Assembly: GCA_000296795.1 (NCBI GenBank)
Contig: BAFH01000003.1
Span: forward strand, 1,178,401 to 1,242,400
Source of the DNA: Candidatus Jettenia caeni
GTDB lineage: Bacteria > Planctomycetota > Brocadiia > Brocadiales > Brocadiaceae
Length of the DNA: 64,000 nt
Reading direction: 5' to 3'
The notes under the pieces are model-generated. The model did no database searches and had not been told where the DNA came from. It saw nothing but the letters and a program-made list of their open reading frames with translations. Shown piece after piece: positions 9,342-17,538 of the stretch. Position 1 is the stretch's first letter. Each line of letters starts with the position of its first letter. The position numbers were made by a program, and so were the translations under genes.

Positions 9342-9392
9342 CATGGACAAACCATCCCTATTCAAGACATACAGGGACAAGGTTTGTCCGTG
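9342..9392. repeat. Hairpin repeat with GGACAAACC arms
   Basis: The outer arms CATGGACAAACC and GGTTTGTCCGTG form a hairpin, with inner text ATCCCTATTCAAGACATACAGGGAC. Related text occurs at 15190-15260 and 58240-58360, so this is a dispersed repeat. Confidence 0.55.
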
Positions 9393-9486
9393 TTGCCACT
9401 TGATGTATAGAAAATCCAAGGTTTTTCATGATGCCGTTAACATAGCCCTAACCCCAATTGCAGAGACGCAAAATGAACCCCATATG

Positions 9487-9782
9487 CATCAAGCTAAGAA
9501 TATTATTCCATGAAAAAGAGCAATGTGTGTTCATGTTTCCCTCTAATCCCCCCTAACCCCCCTTTAAAAAAGGGGGGGAAAGAAGGATAAGTTTAGAAAA
9601 GGAGGGAAAGAAGGAAGGATTTTCTCTTGAGAAAAGTTTGCCTGATCAACAATATCAAACTTTTCCCCCCCTTCTAAAGGGGAACTAAAGGGGATTATGC
9701 ATTTCCCCCTTTTTTAAAGGGGGATCAAGGGGGATTACGGGTGGTTTGTTATTCTTAGCCATTTACACATTTTAGCTTGATG
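9487..9782. repeat. MITE-like element, second copy with CATCAAGCTAA ends
   Basis: The ends CATCAAGCTAA (9487-9497) and TTAGCTTGATG (9772-9782) are perfect inverted repeats. The interior carries several C-run/G-run palindromes (about 9541-9575 and 9661-9735) and matches the copy at 3760-4005. No gene is seen from 9206 to 10027. Confidence 0.62.
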
Positions 9783-9795
9783 CGTATGGGAATGG

Positions 9796-9863
9796 ACCCA
9801 CCCCTAATCCCTCCCAAGAGGGGAATAAAAAAGTCCCCCTTGGGAGAGGATTGAGGGGTGGGT
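9796..9863. repeat. Long C/G-rich hairpin
   Basis: Arms of about 29 bp (starting ACCCACCCCTAATCC and ending GGATTGAGGGGTGGGT) face each other across an A-rich loop near 9825-9832. It may act as RNA structure or be another mobile palindrome. It has no T-run typical of a terminator. Confidence 0.55.
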
Positions 9864-10027
9864 AAAAAAGAACGGCCGTTGAGTTTTGCCTTTTAAAATC
9901 CAACCTCATTTAATAATGCCCTGTCTGGTTTCATCCTTTACATACTATAGCAAACGCTTTTTCTCTTCCGCTATTTTCCTTGATTGAAAGATACAAAAAC
10001 AAATGAAACCGAAAACAGGTGTTTCTT

Positions 10028-10603
10028 ATGAAGGTTATTGGCGCTGTTGGGCTTAACGGCTCCGGAAAGGATGAACTTGTCAATTATCTTTCCCGGAGAT
10101 ATGGTATTCCCGTGCTGTCAGCAGGAGATGTTGTCAGAGATATTGCGCAGGAGGAAGGTATCGCTCCAACAAGGGATAATCTGCATGATATATCCAGGCG
10201 ATACCATGCCCAATGGGGAAATGATATCTTTATGAGAAAATTGATCGGAAAGATTGAGGAGTGTCAATGGAAGGTTGTTGGGATTACCGGGATCAGAACA
10301 TCGGCAGATGCAGCAACCCTCCGGAACCATTTTGGCCAAAATTTCATTCTTGTCCATGTTGAAGTATCTCAACCATCTATACGCTATGAGCGCACGAGGA
10401 AACGTGGTGAGGCAAGAGATCCTCAAACCCTTGAAGAGTTTTTAATACAGGATAAGGCAGAAGAAGAGATCTTCAAAATAAGTGAGACGATTCATTCTGC
10501 GGATGTAACGATTAATAACGATGGTACTCGCAAGGACTTTTATAAAAAAATAGAAGAGTTTTTAGTGCAACGAAAGATATGTGATGAGGTGCAGACACTA
10601 TAA
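10028..10603 (+). CDS. P-loop nucleotide kinase-like protein (dephospho-CoA kinase / UPF0200 type)
   Basis: The N-terminus MKVIGAVGLNGSGKDELV is a P-loop (GLNGSGKD) of the dephospho-CoA kinase and adenylate kinase-like fold. The GIRTSADA stretch near residue 100 and the RYERTRKRGEARDP lid-like region fit small-molecule kinases. It most resembles archaeal-type UPF0200 proteins; the substrate is not predictable. I chose ATG 10028 over an in-frame GTG at 10019 because AGG at 10017-10019 is then correctly spaced. The ATPase gene starts 19 bp downstream, so they may be cotranscribed. Confidence 0.75.
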   Translation: MKVIGAVGLNGSGKDELVNYLSRRYGIPVLSAGDVVRDIAQEEGIAPTRDNLHDISRRYHAQWGNDIFMRKLIGKIEECQWKVVGITGIRTSADAATLRNHFGQNFILVHVEVSQPSIRYERTRKRGEARDPQTLEEFLIQDKAEEEIFKISETIHSADVTINNDGTRKDFYKKIEEFLVQRKICDEVQTL

Positions 10604-10622
10604 ACAGGCTAAGGAGTAATGC

Positions 10623-13316
10623 ATGGTAGAATTGCCAATTGCACCATGGACACTTCCATGGCAAGACGTCATTCAGGATCTTCATGTTTCCCCGAACCGG
10701 GGACTCGATACTGTGGAAGTGAAAAAAAGGTATAAGAAATTTGGTTCAAACCGCCTTCAGGAAGTAAAAAAGAAGAGTGCCTGGATAATTCTTATTAATC
10801 AGCTAAAAAGCCTTATTATTTTACTTCTCGGAGTTACCACTATAGTATCATTCGCATTTGGAGAATGGGTTGAAGGCATGGCGATAGGAGTTGTTATTGT
10901 TATTAATACCGCCATTGGCTTTTTTACGGAGTTGAAAGCGGTTCGTTCAATGGAGGCCTTGCGTAAGCTGGGGAGTGTAACAACTAAGGTTATTCGCAAC
11001 AGCCAACTCAGAGAGATACCTGCCGATGAACTTGTTCCCGGAGATATTGTAGTGTTCGAGGGTGGCGATGTCGTTCCTGCGGATCTTCGTCTCTTAGAGG
11101 CGTCAAAGCTCCAGGCTGATGAGTCTGCCCTGACGGGAGAATCTACTCCTGTTAGCAAAGGGGTAGAGCATCTTGAGGAAGACACATCGCTTGCCGAACG
11201 GACAAATATGCTGTTTAAAGGAACATCGGTTACCCGCGGGTCGGCCAAAGGTGTTACTGTGGCTACCGGGATGAAGACAGAACTGGGGAAAATCTCTTCT
11301 CTTGTTGAAAGCGCCAAAGAGGAAATAACTCCATTGGAGAAGCGGCTTAATAAACTGGGCAATAAGCTCATCTGGGTAACTTTAGCCGTTACGCCGGCGA
11401 TAGCAACGGCCGGCATTATCACGGGTGAAGATATACTTCTTATGATTAAGATATCAATAGCCCTTGCTGTGGCAACCATACCGGAAGGGTTGCCAATTGT
11501 AGCTACCCTTGCGCTGGCGAGGGGAATGTGGCGCATGGCAAAACGGAATGCCTTAATCAACCGTCTCTCCTCGGTTGAAACCCTTGGCGCAACAAGTATT
11601 ATTTGTACCGATAAGACAGGTACACTGACTGAAAATAAGATGACAGTTACCCGAATTATCCTTGATTCAGGCGAAATAAAGATTAGCGGGGAAGGGCTTA
11701 ATACAGAAGGTGAATTCAGGAAAAAAGGAGAACCTCTTGATCCTTTACGTGAAAAAACCCTGCAGGAGCTGTTACATGCAGGTGTACTCTGTAATAATGC
11801 ATCTGTAGAACCGGAAGAAAAGGATGCCAGGAAAAAGGCTGTTGGCGATCCTATGGAAGTTGCGCTCCTGGTTGCCGCTATAAAAGCGGGAATTGACCGT
11901 AATAAACTTCTTGCAAAGATGCCTGAAGTGCGTGAAGAAGCCTTCGATTCTGAAGTAAAAATGATGGCAACTTTTCATGCGGATAATAACCAATATCTCG
12001 TTGCTGTAAAAGGCGCTGCAGAAGCGCTCCTGAAGGTTTGTTCTCATCGTATGACTGAAGAAGGTAAAAAGGAGATGAGAAGTGAAGATCGTAAATGGTG
12101 GTTGGAAAGGGGCAACCATATGGCCAGAGATGGCCTTCGTGTTCTTGCTGTTGCTGAAAAAACAGTTACCGCAAGCAACTCTAATCCGTATGGACAATTG
12201 ACATTTCTTGGCATAGTCGGATTTCTTGACCCACCGCGCAGTGATGTTGCCCCTGCACTCGCCTTATGCCGGGATGCCGGTATAAAGGTAGTCATGGTTA
12301 CGGGAGACCAGCCCGTTACTGCGCGGAATATTGCATTAGCTGTTGGATTGATTCATGAGGGTGAAACAGAAGTGATCCACGGTAAAGATTTAAAAAAGCC
12401 TGAAGAATTATCAGAAGAAGACCTTCAGCGTATCTTGCGGGTGTCTGTCTTTGCAAGGGTCGATCCAAAACAGAAGCTTGATTTAACTGCTATATATCAA
12501 AAGAATGGGGCTGTTGTTGCAATGACAGGTGATGGAGTAAACGATGCGCCTGCATTGAAAAAAGCCGATATCGGAATTGCTATGGGTCAATGCGGTACTC
12601 AGGTTGCGCGTGAAGCGGCTGATATGATTCTTAAGGATGATAATTTCTCCACAATTGTTGCTGCTATTGAACAAGGTCGTGTTATTTTTAATAATATCCG
12701 GAAGTTCGCTCTCTATCTTCTCTCCTGTAATATCAGTGAAATTATGGTAATTGTTCTCTATTCGTTCATTGATGTACCAATGCCAATTCTTCCGCTCCAG
12801 ATCCTGTTCCTTAATCTTGTTACGGACGTATTTCCAGCGCTTGCTCTTGGCGTGGGCGAAGGAGATCCTCATAGTATGAAGTATCCGCCACGCAATAGTA
12901 AGGAACCTATTTTAACCTGGTATCATTTGCTTGCTATTGGTATATACGGTATGGTAATAACTGTATCAGTCTTTGGGGCTTATGAGCTGGCATTGAAATG
13001 GGAAGGGATTGATAAGAGACAGGCTGTATCTATTCCGTTTATTACCCTTGCATTTGCTCAACTCTGGCATGTTTTTAATATGCGCGATAGCAACTCATCT
13101 TTTTTCCGGAATGAAATAACCCGTAATCCTTTCATCTGGGGGGCGCTTGCACTCTGTACAGGACTTCTTATGATTGCCATCTATGTGCCCGGCCTTGCTG
13201 CTGTATTAAAGATCGTGAATCCGGGAACTCATGGTTTAATCCTGGCACTGGTGATGAGTATAATACCGTGGATAACAGGGCAGATAGTAAAAATATTCAG
13301 GACTACATTTTTATAA
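10623..13316 (+). CDS. P-type cation-transporting ATPase (type II, Ca2+-like)
   Basis: This is an ATP-driven membrane cation pump. Actuator motif LTGES is near residue 170, the IPEGLP ion-binding helix near 287, the phosphorylation site DKTGTLT at about 330, nucleotide-binding KGAAE near 460, and hinge TGDGVNDAP near 635. Four C-terminal hydrophobic segments follow, ending in a normal type II layout of 897 residues. The PEGLP motif and N-terminal domain (cation_ATPase_N, GLDTVEVKKRYKKFG) favour Ca2+ or a related cation rather than heavy metals. Na+ or H+ transport cannot be excluded. AAGGAG precedes the ATG. Confidence 0.9.
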   Translation: MVELPIAPWTLPWQDVIQDLHVSPNRGLDTVEVKKRYKKFGSNRLQEVKKKSAWIILINQLKSLIILLLGVTTIVSFAFGEWVEGMAIGVVIVINTAIGFFTELKAVRSMEALRKLGSVTTKVIRNSQLREIPADELVPGDIVVFEGGDVVPADLRLLEASKLQADESALTGESTPVSKGVEHLEEDTSLAERTNMLFKGTSVTRGSAKGVTVATGMKTELGKISSLVESAKEEITPLEKRLNKLGNKLIWVTLAVTPAIATAGIITGEDILLMIKISIALAVATIPEGLPIVATLALARGMWRMAKRNALINRLSSVETLGATSIICTDKTGTLTENKMTVTRIILDSGEIKISGEGLNTEGEFRKKGEPLDPLREKTLQELLHAGVLCNNASVEPEEKDARKKAVGDPMEVALLVAAIKAGIDRNKLLAKMPEVREEAFDSEVKMMATFHADNNQYLVAVKGAAEALLKVCSHRMTEEGKKEMRSEDRKWWLERGNHMARDGLRVLAVAEKTVTASNSNPYGQLTFLGIVGFLDPPRSDVAPALALCRDAGIKVVMVTGDQPVTARNIALAVGLIHEGETEVIHGKDLKKPEELSEEDLQRILRVSVFARVDPKQKLDLTAIYQKNGAVVAMTGDGVNDAPALKKADIGIAMGQCGTQVAREAADMILKDDNFSTIVAAIEQGRVIFNNIRKFALYLLSCNISEIMVIVLYSFIDVPMPILPLQILFLNLVTDVFPALALGVGEGDPHSMKYPPRNSKEPILTWYHLLAIGIYGMVITVSVFGAYELALKWEGIDKRQAVSIPFITLAFAQLWHVFNMRDSNSSFFRNEITRNPFIWGALALCTGLLMIAIYVPGLAAVLKIVNPGTHGLILALVMSIIPWITGQIVKIFRTTFL

Positions 13317-13332
13317 GATGAGGTAGTTGTTC

Positions 13333-14331
13333 ATGAATGAGAGCGAAATACGCCAAAATAAGATAACAAAACAATGGGTTATCTATGCGCCCGCAAGAAG
13401 AAAAAGACCGAAGGATTTTGAAAAGCCAGAGCATGAAAAAGTACCCGTACCTCTTTATGATAAAGAATGTCCTTTCTGTCCGGGTAATGATCATATGATT
13501 ACCTCGATCATTACGGAGATAAAAGAAGGCGAAGACTCCTGGAAGATTCGGGTGATACCCAATAAATTTCCTGCTGTAATTCCCAAAAACAACATCCGTC
13601 GATACAATAAGGGAATTTATCTGGCTATGGGAGGATATGGTCATCATGAAGTTGTTATTGAAACCCCGTATCATAATCAGGAGATTGCCCAGATGTCCTT
13701 AAAAGAAGTAGAACTTATTATAGAAGTTTATCACAAACGCTACAGAGAACTTATTAAGGAGGATGGGAACATGATGGTTATCATATTTCGCAATCATGGA
13801 TTACGGGCAGGCACCTCCCTGATTCATCCTCATTCACAAATTATATCAACCGGTATGGTTCCAGGCTATATACGGTGGCGTGAGGAGATGGCGCTACACT
13901 ATTTTGATGAGTGGGGGCGCTGTGTATATTGTGAGGTTCTGGCGTATGAAATAAAAGACAAAAGACGTGTTATTTACGAAAATGATTTATTTGTTGCGTT
14001 TGTTCCATTTGCAGCCGAAGTTCCCTTCGAAATCCTCATTATGCCCAAGATGCACAAAGCAAATTTCGGTGATATATCAGATAATGAGAAATCAAGTTTT
14101 GCCCTTGCATTGAAAAATATTTTAGAACGATTAAGAAGGAAGTTGAACGATCCGGACTACAATTATACTATTAATACCTCGGTGCGATATAGGGCGGAAG
14201 AGCCGCAGTTGCATTGGCATTTGCTTATAAGACCCCGGCTTACGACCCAGGCTGGTTTTGAAATTGGCTCAGGCATACATATCAATCCTTCGATACCTGA
14301 AGAGGATGCCAGGTTTTTAAAACATGAATAA
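13333..14331 (+). CDS. galT: Galactose-1-phosphate uridylyltransferase-like protein (GalT/HIT superfamily)
   Basis: The protein carries the GalT-type HIT fold: CPFCPGN zinc-type motif near residue 50, GTSLIHPHSQIISTGMVP with the catalytic HPH near 165, a second CVYC pair near 200 and a C-terminal HWHLLIRPRLT. Classical GalT exchanges UMP between UDP-glucose and galactose-1-phosphate; homologues without the Leloir pathway can be nucleotidyltransferases of other sugars. No galK or galE is adjacent. ATG 13333 is chosen over TTG 13327 because GAGG at 13320-13323 is well placed. It lies 16 bp after the ATPase gene. Confidence 0.8.
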   Translation: MNESEIRQNKITKQWVIYAPARRKRPKDFEKPEHEKVPVPLYDKECPFCPGNDHMITSIITEIKEGEDSWKIRVIPNKFPAVIPKNNIRRYNKGIYLAMGGYGHHEVVIETPYHNQEIAQMSLKEVELIIEVYHKRYRELIKEDGNMMVIIFRNHGLRAGTSLIHPHSQIISTGMVPGYIRWREEMALHYFDEWGRCVYCEVLAYEIKDKRRVIYENDLFVAFVPFAAEVPFEILIMPKMHKANFGDISDNEKSSFALALKNILERLRRKLNDPDYNYTINTSVRYRAEEPQLHWHLLIRPRLTTQAGFEIGSGIHINPSIPEEDARFLKHE

Positions 14332-14374
14332 AAGAGCTTAACCGAGAACAAAAATCCTTATAGATGAACAAAAA

Positions 14375-14402
14375 CCCCAATATCTTTTTACTGATATTGG
14401 GG
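14375..14402. terminator. Bidirectional intrinsic terminator between galT and the csp gene
   Basis: Arms CCCCAATATC and GATATTGGGG form a 10-bp stem with an 8-nt loop. On the minus strand it is followed by TTTTTG, so it is strongest for the csp transcript; on the plus strand it follows galT with a weak TCTT tail. Confidence 0.75.
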
Positions 14403-14527
14403 TCTTCATGTATCGTAATTATACCGTAAAATTTATACGTGATTACTCCATATTTATAATTTATATAACATCAGATCTATTGAAACTAATTATGTATTAA
14501 AATATAAGAGCACGCTTTTCAATAAAG

Positions 14528-14728
14528 TTATAATTTGACGACATTTGAGGCCTTGTAGCCCTTGTTGTCTTTTACGATTTCAAATTCGACCTTATCTCCT
14601 TCGGCCAGGGTTCTAAACCCTTCGGTCTGAATCGATGTTTGATGTACAAAAACATCCTGTCCATTTTCCTGTGAAATAAAACCAAATCCCTTTTGGTCAT
14701 TAAACCACTTTACTGTTCCAGTTGCCAT
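14528..14728 (-). CDS. csp: Cold-shock domain protein (CspA family)
   Basis: The 66-residue protein is a single cold-shock domain, an OB fold that binds single-stranded RNA or DNA and melts RNA structure. RNP1 (KGFGFI) and RNP2 (VFVHQ) are intact, and the start [10 protein letters not shown] is typical. ATG 14728 is preferred to an in-frame TTG at 14734 because GGGGGTGA lies at the right distance. A terminator lies downstream and a terminator-like hairpin lies about 40 nt upstream of the start codon. Confidence 0.93.
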   Translation of the reverse strand: MATGTVKWFNDQKGFGFISQENGQDVFVHQTSIQTEGFRTLAEGDKVEFEIVKDNKGYKASNVVKL

Positions 14729-14769
14729 TCTCAATCACCCCCTTTCATAGGCAATTTAAAGTTAAAAAA

Positions 14770-14800
14770 AAAGCTACAAGGTTGTAACCCTTGTAGCTTT
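14770..14800 (-). terminator. Terminator-like hairpin in the csp leader
   Basis: On the minus strand, perfect 12-bp arms (AAAGCTACAAGG / CCTTGTAGCTTT) with a 7-nt loop are followed by a run of T residues. It sits between any upstream promoter and the csp start codon and no gene ends just before it, so it could be an attenuator of csp rather than an ordinary terminator. From 14801 to about 15140 I see nothing convincing. Confidence 0.62.
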
Positions 14801-15140
14801 AATATTATCACAATACATAATACTATTTACAATACAACAACCGAACAACACATAAAGAATAATACCAAAAGGTATGCATGAAAGCAAGAAAAAATATACA
14901 ATAAATTTTCATCACGTCCTCACGAGAGAATTTTACGAATACCAAATAAAGAGGATAGATGGTACATGCAACTTGTCAACAGTTTATCAATCGAATGCGT
15001 ATACAATCCCCTCCCCGGAACGATTATTTTCTGGCAATCGATGCTTCTTTCATTTCAAAAAAATGAAGGTTTTTCCTCGCTTCTCTGAAGCGATCTTATA
15101 CCAACGAATTACTGCTCAATTTATTTCTATCAAAGTGAGA

Positions 15141-15260
15141 ACTTGATTGTAGAGGAATTTTCATTGTATGTAAGCGGTTTTCGGGGTGGTACAGACAAAC
15201 GATCCTTACAGGGACATGCCCCCGTTCAAGGCGTACGGGGACATGGTTTGTCCGTGTTGT
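15141..15260. repeat. Dispersed repeat beginning CTTGATTGTAGAGGAATT
   Basis: The text CTTGATTGTAGAGGAATT, then CATTGTATGTAAGCGG and GGGTGG, followed by GACAAACGATCC-type text, recurs at 58199-58370 on the same strand. A shorter match is at 4000-4020. The two main copies flank the whole IS-plus-prophage block. Confidence 0.55.
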
Positions 15261-15269
15261 GTTTAACGT

Positions 15270-15350
15270 GTCATTGCGAGGGTAGTGTCCGAAGCAATCT
15301 CTTGCATAGTTGAGAAAAGATTGCTTCGGGAAAAAACCCTTCGCAATGAC
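15270..15350. repeat. REP-like palindrome GTCATTGCGAGG...GCAATGAC
   Basis: The 81-bp element has outer arms GTCATTGCGAGG / CCTTCGCAATGAC and inner arms CGAAGCAATCTC / AGATTGCTTCGG. It belongs to a widespread REP-like repeat type; another copy lies at 58003-58083. Confidence 0.72.
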
Positions 15351-15396
15351 AAATACAAGAGAGTCTATTATGATAAATTAAGTTGACAGTGTACTA

Positions 15397-16270
15397 GAGC
15401 GTGTTATGCACTTTTGTGGGTAAAATTGTTATAATTTGGGTATGGAAACCAATAAACACAAAAGAAAACCGTACCCAAGTGATGTTACTGATGCTGAATG
15501 GGCATTTGTCGCTCCTTATTTGGCCTTGATGAAAGAAGATGCTCCCCAAAGAGATCATTCTTTGAGAGAAGTCTTCAATGGGCTGAGATGGATGGTCAGA
15601 GGGGGAACCACCTGGAGGATGATCCCTCATGATCTTCCCCCCTGGTATACCGTTTACCAGCAGGCTATGAGATGGATAAGAGCCGGAGTCTTTGATGCTA
15701 TTGTTGATGATCTTCGAAAGATCCTGAGATTGGCTGAAGGGAGAAAAAAGGAGCCTTCTAGAGCGATTATCGATAGTCAGACTATTCAGTCTACCCCTGA
15801 GAGTGGGGGAAGAGCCGGATATGATGGGCACAAGAAGAAGAAAGGAAGCAAGATCCATATGGCTGTCGATACTCTCGGACATCTTCTGGCTTTGCAGGTA
15901 ACTCCTGCCAATGAGCAGGAACGAGCTCAGGTGAAGAAGCTTTGTCAAGAGATTCAGGAAGTAACGGGAGAATCTGTTGAGATAGCTTTTGTAGATCAAG
16001 GCTACACAGGTGATCAGGCAAAAGAGGATGCCAAAGAGCATGGAATAGAGCTTCAGGTGGTGAAGCTCCCTCAAGCAAAGAGAGGATTTGTACTTCTCCC
16101 CAAACGATGGGTCGTTGAGAGATCGTTTGCCTGGAAGAGCAGGCTCAGAAGACTCGTAAGGGATTATGAGCGTCTACCTGAGGTATTAGCTGGTCTTCAT
16201 TTCCTTGCTTTTGCCATACTCATGCTCAGAAGATTTGTTGAGGTGATATTCCAAAGTGCATAACACGCTC
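15397..16270. mobile_element. Complete IS5-family insertion sequence, 874 bp
   Basis: Perfect 18-bp inverted ends GAGCGTGTTATGCACTTT (15397-15414) and its complement (16253-16270) bound a single transposase gene. A TA dinucleotide flanks both ends (15395-15396 and 16271-16272) as the probable target duplication. The intact ends and open transposase suggest a recent insertion. Confidence 0.88.
15442..16263 (+). CDS. IS5-family transposase
   Basis: The DDE transposase begins with the usual N-terminal domain (PSDVTDAEWAFVAPYL) and has catalytic candidates D in IIDSQTIQS, D in FVDQGYTGD and E in WVVERSFAWKSRLRRL. Length (273 residues from ATG 15442) is normal for a single-frame IS5-type enzyme. 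The stop codon lies inside the right terminal repeat. A TATAAT box at about 15429 sits inside the element. It looks functional. Confidence 0.92.
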   Translation: METNKHKRKPYPSDVTDAEWAFVAPYLALMKEDAPQRDHSLREVFNGLRWMVRGGTTWRMIPHDLPPWYTVYQQAMRWIRAGVFDAIVDDLRKILRLAEGRKKEPSRAIIDSQTIQSTPESGGRAGYDGHKKKKGSKIHMAVDTLGHLLALQVTPANEQERAQVKKLCQEIQEVTGESVEIAFVDQGYTGDQAKEDAKEHGIELQVVKLPQAKRGFVLLPKRWVVERSFAWKSRLRRLVRDYERLPEVLAGLHFLAFAILMLRRFVEVIFQSA

Positions 16271-16402
16271 TAGTAAGTATCAAATATTAATATTTTTGAA
16301 AACTCAAGAATATACTACAGCTATGCAATTTGTTAATTAAAACTGAAATGTAAAGTTGATCTATTAGACGTAATATGGGGAATAAACAAAAGGAGAAAGA
16401 TC

Positions 16403-17470
16403 ATGGAGAAGATGCTTGCAACTGAAGAAGAAATCGCTTTACGGGCATACAACAGACAGTACCTATGCGCAGAAATGGGGGGCGGAAGAGAAGTAGTAGC
16501 CAACAGAAATGAAGCTCATGAATGGGAGACTTTTCGACTGATTGGATTGGGTAATGGAAGTGTAGCGCTTAAAGCCCATAATGGACAGTATGTATGCGCG
16601 GAAATGGGAGGCGGAAGAGAGCTAGTTGCTAACAGAAATGAAATTCACGAGTGGGAGACTTTTGAATTAATAGGATTAGGAAATGGAAAAGTAGCATTTA
16701 AAGCCTACAATGGACAGTATGTATGTGCGGAAATGGGAGGTGGAAGAGAAGTAGTAGCCAACAGAAATGAAATTCATGAATGGGAGACTTTTGAATTGAT
16801 TGAATTAGAGGAGGTTAAAATACCTGATCAACCTGGTCTACCTAAGAAAGGCAAACTTCCTGATATAGGAACAAGAATTTGCGTAGACCAAAAAGAGAAA
16901 AAGGCAAATATCCGGATAACTGCCCATATTTTCACTAATAATTATAAGGTTTATGATGACATAGGAGCAAGTACCAGGTTAGAATTGGAGAAAAAGCGAC
17001 CTATTTCGCAAAAAGCATGGTGGTGGAATATTGATGGCCATAATAGTGTGAGAGCTTTCTTCACTATAAATGATGATTTGGGCCAAAGTATAGTATGTCA
17101 TGAAGCCCACAATTATCAATTTGATAATTATGTTTCTGCAAGAGCTATACGTTTTGGAATCCAGATTGGCGGAGAGATAGGAAAGATACTTGATCCTACG
17201 CAATATAATTTTAAAATGGATGGTTTTAATTTAGATCTTAGATTCTGGGAAAAAGATTGGAAAGGTATTCTAGCTGATAATAAGTTTAAATTTCCGATAG
17301 AAATAAATTTCCCTAAAGATAAGGCCAGACAATTTGATGGAGTTATTGCCTTTCATGCGGCTTCCAGCAAGGGACAGGAATTCCGTATAGTAACCAGTTG
17401 GAATGTGACTAATAAAATAGTAGTTCCTGAGCAATTTAGAAATGTATTTGATTATTATATTAAGTGGTAA
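16403..17470 (+). CDS. Protein with three fascin-like (beta-trefoil) repeats and an unknown C-terminal domain
   Basis: Residues about 10-135 are three nearly identical 42-residue repeats with the pattern YNxQYxCAEMGGGRExVANR, then EWETFELI. Three such repeats make one complete beta-trefoil of the fascin-like or actin-crosslinking type, a fold that often binds carbohydrate or protein. After a Pro-rich linker, about 210 residues form a second domain that I do not recognise; it contains a WWWNIDG stretch. There is no signal peptide. AAAGGAGAAAG precedes the ATG. The gene sits alone between two insertion sequences, so it may be transferred cargo. A decayed similar motif lies near 61740-61930. A lectin or toxin-like role is speculation. 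Confidence 0.62.
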   Translation: MEKMLATEEEIALRAYNRQYLCAEMGGGREVVANRNEAHEWETFRLIGLGNGSVALKAHNGQYVCAEMGGGRELVANRNEIHEWETFELIGLGNGKVAFKAYNGQYVCAEMGGGREVVANRNEIHEWETFELIELEEVKIPDQPGLPKKGKLPDIGTRICVDQKEKKANIRITAHIFTNNYKVYDDIGASTRLELEKKRPISQKAWWWNIDGHNSVRAFFTINDDLGQSIVCHEAHNYQFDNYVSARAIRFGIQIGGEIGKILDPTQYNFKMDGFNLDLRFWEKDWKGILADNKFKFPIEINFPKDKARQFDGVIAFHAASSKGQEFRIVTSWNVTNKIVVPEQFRNVFDYYIKW

Positions 17471-17511
17471 GATATTAATATACCATCTAGTTAGATTTTA
17501 TTCTCAATAGG

Positions 17512-17538
17512 TTGACATCTGTTTTTGGAAGTTATAAT
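17512..17538 (+). promoter_or_regulatory. Candidate promoter at the left edge of the IS903-type element
   Basis: TTGACA (17512-17517) and TATAAT (17533-17538) are perfect sigma-70 hexamers but are only 15 bp apart. The -10 box ends exactly where the IS palindrome begins, so the transposase may be driven by sequence at the insertion junction. Confidence 0.5.

Noticed and set aside
10799-11560. 253-residue minus-strand frame opposite the P-type ATPase
   Set aside because: Antisense of a well-supported gene, with unlikely Ser/Ile-rich composition.
14874-15146. 90-residue plus-strand frame upstream of the IS5 element
   Set aside because: No ribosome site, no recognisable motif and AT-rich composition; it ends in a dispersed repeat.
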